Part shown: positions 4,937-5,862 of the stretch, in pieces | How the letters are laid out: every line of letters starts with the position of its first letter | Position numbering within the stretch: the first letter of the stretch is position 1 | Assembly (NCBI GenBank): GCA_937877455.1 | Contig: CALFIU010000193.1 | Location: 1 to 5,862, forward strand | DNA length: 5,862 nucleotides | Direction: 5' to 3' | Source: an uncultured Bacteroidales bacterium | GTDB taxonomy: Bacteria; Bacteroidota; Bacteroidia; Bacteroidales; UBA3824 | Made by a program: the position numbers and the translations under genes | The notes under the pieces: generated by a model | The model's database searches: none | The model's input: only the letters and a program-made list of their open reading frames with translations | What the model was told of the DNA's origin: nothing

Positions 4937-5862
4937 TCATTCTTCCCTAAATTCCACTGCATTTACCCCTGCCGACAGTTCTTTTTTGTTGCCGTCGGGG
5001 GCGATGAAAACTGCTTTCATGCCTTTGGGCACGTTGACGGTGGCGTGGTAATATTCGCCGTCGTCCTTGAAACTATATTTCAAAGTGCCGTTGACGGTGG
5101 GGATTGAAATTGTGCCCTGCTTAATCGGGCTGAATCTTGGCTCTATGACAGCCTCTTTCCAACCCGCAACAGTGGGACGTATGCCGAGTATCTGTTCGCA
5201 AATGTCGGTCAACATGCCGCCGCTCCATGCGTGGTTGGTGGAGCCGCCGCCGTAGCCGCCTTCCTGCCAGCCTTCGTAGAGTGTAGTGTGCAATGTGTCG
5301 TCAATCATCGTCCCAAAGCGTTTTTTGAAGCGTTCTAATGCGTAGTCGCTGTGTCCCATCTGCATAAGTGCCTCATATACATATTTTTCCATGTAAGGGC
5401 TGGCATATTCTTGAGACTTGAAAACTTCATAAATGCGCTGATATTTCGAGGTGTCGGCAAGTCCGCTTACAACAGCCATGGCCTGCACACGGTCGTCGGT
5501 GGCTCCATGGTATGATGGATGTCGGTAGGCGTATCCGTTCCAACAACGGTTGAAAGCCGCCCTTATCGATTGCATTTGCCTTGAATAATCGGCAGTGTCG
5601 GCAGTGTGTCCTGTGAGTTGGGCTATGTTGACGGCAGATTTCAATGCGAGGTAATGCCAAGCGGCAAGTATCAGGCGCATATCGACATCCGTCCCCCAGT
5701 CGCCCCAGGGCCAGCCGCCCTGCCGCTCGCAGGTCAGTCCGTCGTCGTCGAGTGTCCACAGGGCCAGATAGCGGCGCATGGCAGGATAGGCGTAAGCCAT
5801 CGTCTCTTTGTCGCCCGTGTGCATATAGTAGTACCAGAAGCCGTAGGTGCTGATGGCGGTCA
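4937..5862 (-). CDS. GH78-like alpha-L-rhamnosidase, C-terminal part (5' end outside window)
   Basis: The frame is open from the right edge to a TGA at 4937-4939, giving 307 residues that begin TAISTYGFWYYYMHTGD; the first ATG at 5824 is internal to a longer gene. GH78 proteins usually have 700-1100 residues, so more than half is missing, including any signal peptide and the general-acid region. The visible part fits the second half of an (alpha/alpha)6 barrel: GWPWGDWGTDVDMR, then TTLYEGW, whose glutamate (residue 196 of the visible part) matches the general-base position of GH78, then GGGSTNHAWSGG and LGIRPTVAGWKEAVIEP, followed by a small C-terminal beta domain. The reaction would be release of terminal alpha-L-rhamnose from pectin, arabinogalactan or glycosides. 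Another six-hairpin glycosidase family is possible but less likely. Ten T residues follow the stop codon directly, without a convincing hairpin. Confidence 0.82.
   Translation of the reverse strand, partial: TAISTYGFWYYYMHTGDKETMAYAYPAMRRYLALWTLDDDGLTCERQGGWPWGDWGTDVDMRLILAAWHYLALKSAVNIAQLTGHTADTADYSRQMQSIRAAFNRCWNGYAYRHPSYHGATDDRVQAMAVVSGLADTSKYQRIYEVFKSQEYASPYMEKYVYEALMQMGHSDYALERFKKRFGTMIDDTLHTTLYEGWQEGGYGGGSTNHAWSGGMLTDICEQILGIRPTVAGWKEAVIEPRFSPIKQGTISIPTVNGTLKYSFKDDGEYYHATVNVPKGMKAVFIAPDGNKKELSAGVNAVEFREE

Noticed and set aside
4877..5107. Plus-strand open frame of 76 codons over the GH43-B operator and the GH78-like 3' end
   Set aside because: It crosses a T/A-rich control region and is antisense to conserved rhamnosidase sequence. 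No ribosome-binding context or family match was seen.
4937..5824. The GH78-like gene as a complete 295-residue protein starting at 5824
   Set aside because: The frame continues upstream to the window edge with family-like sequence (TAISTYGFWYYY), so the ATG at 5824 is internal.

Overview
The window is part of a carbohydrate-degradation (CAZyme) locus from a Bacteroidota bacterium, most likely of the order Bacteroidales. Three things point there: the enzyme families (GH97, two GH43 and a GH78-like rhamnosidase, secreted wherever the N-terminus is visible), TAnnTTTG promoter elements of the Bacteroidota type, and A/T-rich start-codon contexts with no Shine-Dalgarno sequence. The genus cannot be decided from the sequence.

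Layout. Positions 1-1375 (minus) hold the first 458 residues of a GH97 enzyme, cut off at the left edge. A 220-bp AT-rich divergent control region (1376-1595) separates it from a complete GH43 enzyme with a C-terminal CBM6-like domain (1596-3041, plus; 'GH43-A'). A 159-bp convergent gap (3042-3200) carries a bidirectional hairpin terminator. A second complete GH43 enzyme, of the beta-xylosidase/arabinofuranosidase type with a C-terminal beta-sandwich, follows (3201-4808, minus; 'GH43-B'). A 128-bp gap (4809-4936) holds the GH43-B promoter region. The right end (4937-5862, minus) is the C-terminal 307 residues of a GH78-like alpha-L-rhamnosidase. No SusC/SusD pair, regulator, transporter, RNA gene, mobile element or CRISPR array is visible.

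How it works together. The enzymes would remove alpha-galactosyl or beta-L-arabinopyranosyl (GH97), arabinofuranosyl or xylosyl (two GH43) and rhamnosyl (GH78) units. Together this suits side chains of pectin or arabinogalactan, although the substrate is an inference.

The most notable signal is regulatory. Upstream of all three visible start codons lies the same composite element: two GTTAC half-sites on the gene's own strand, exactly 21 bp apart, followed 31-32 bp later by a TAnnTTTG box. The 16-base spacer has ATA at positions 7-9 in all three copies. None of the promoters has a recognisable -33 TTTG. This looks like the operator of a shared activator with AraC-type DNA-binding domains, possibly a hybrid two-component regulator encoded elsewhere, that switches the three genes on together from separate promoters.
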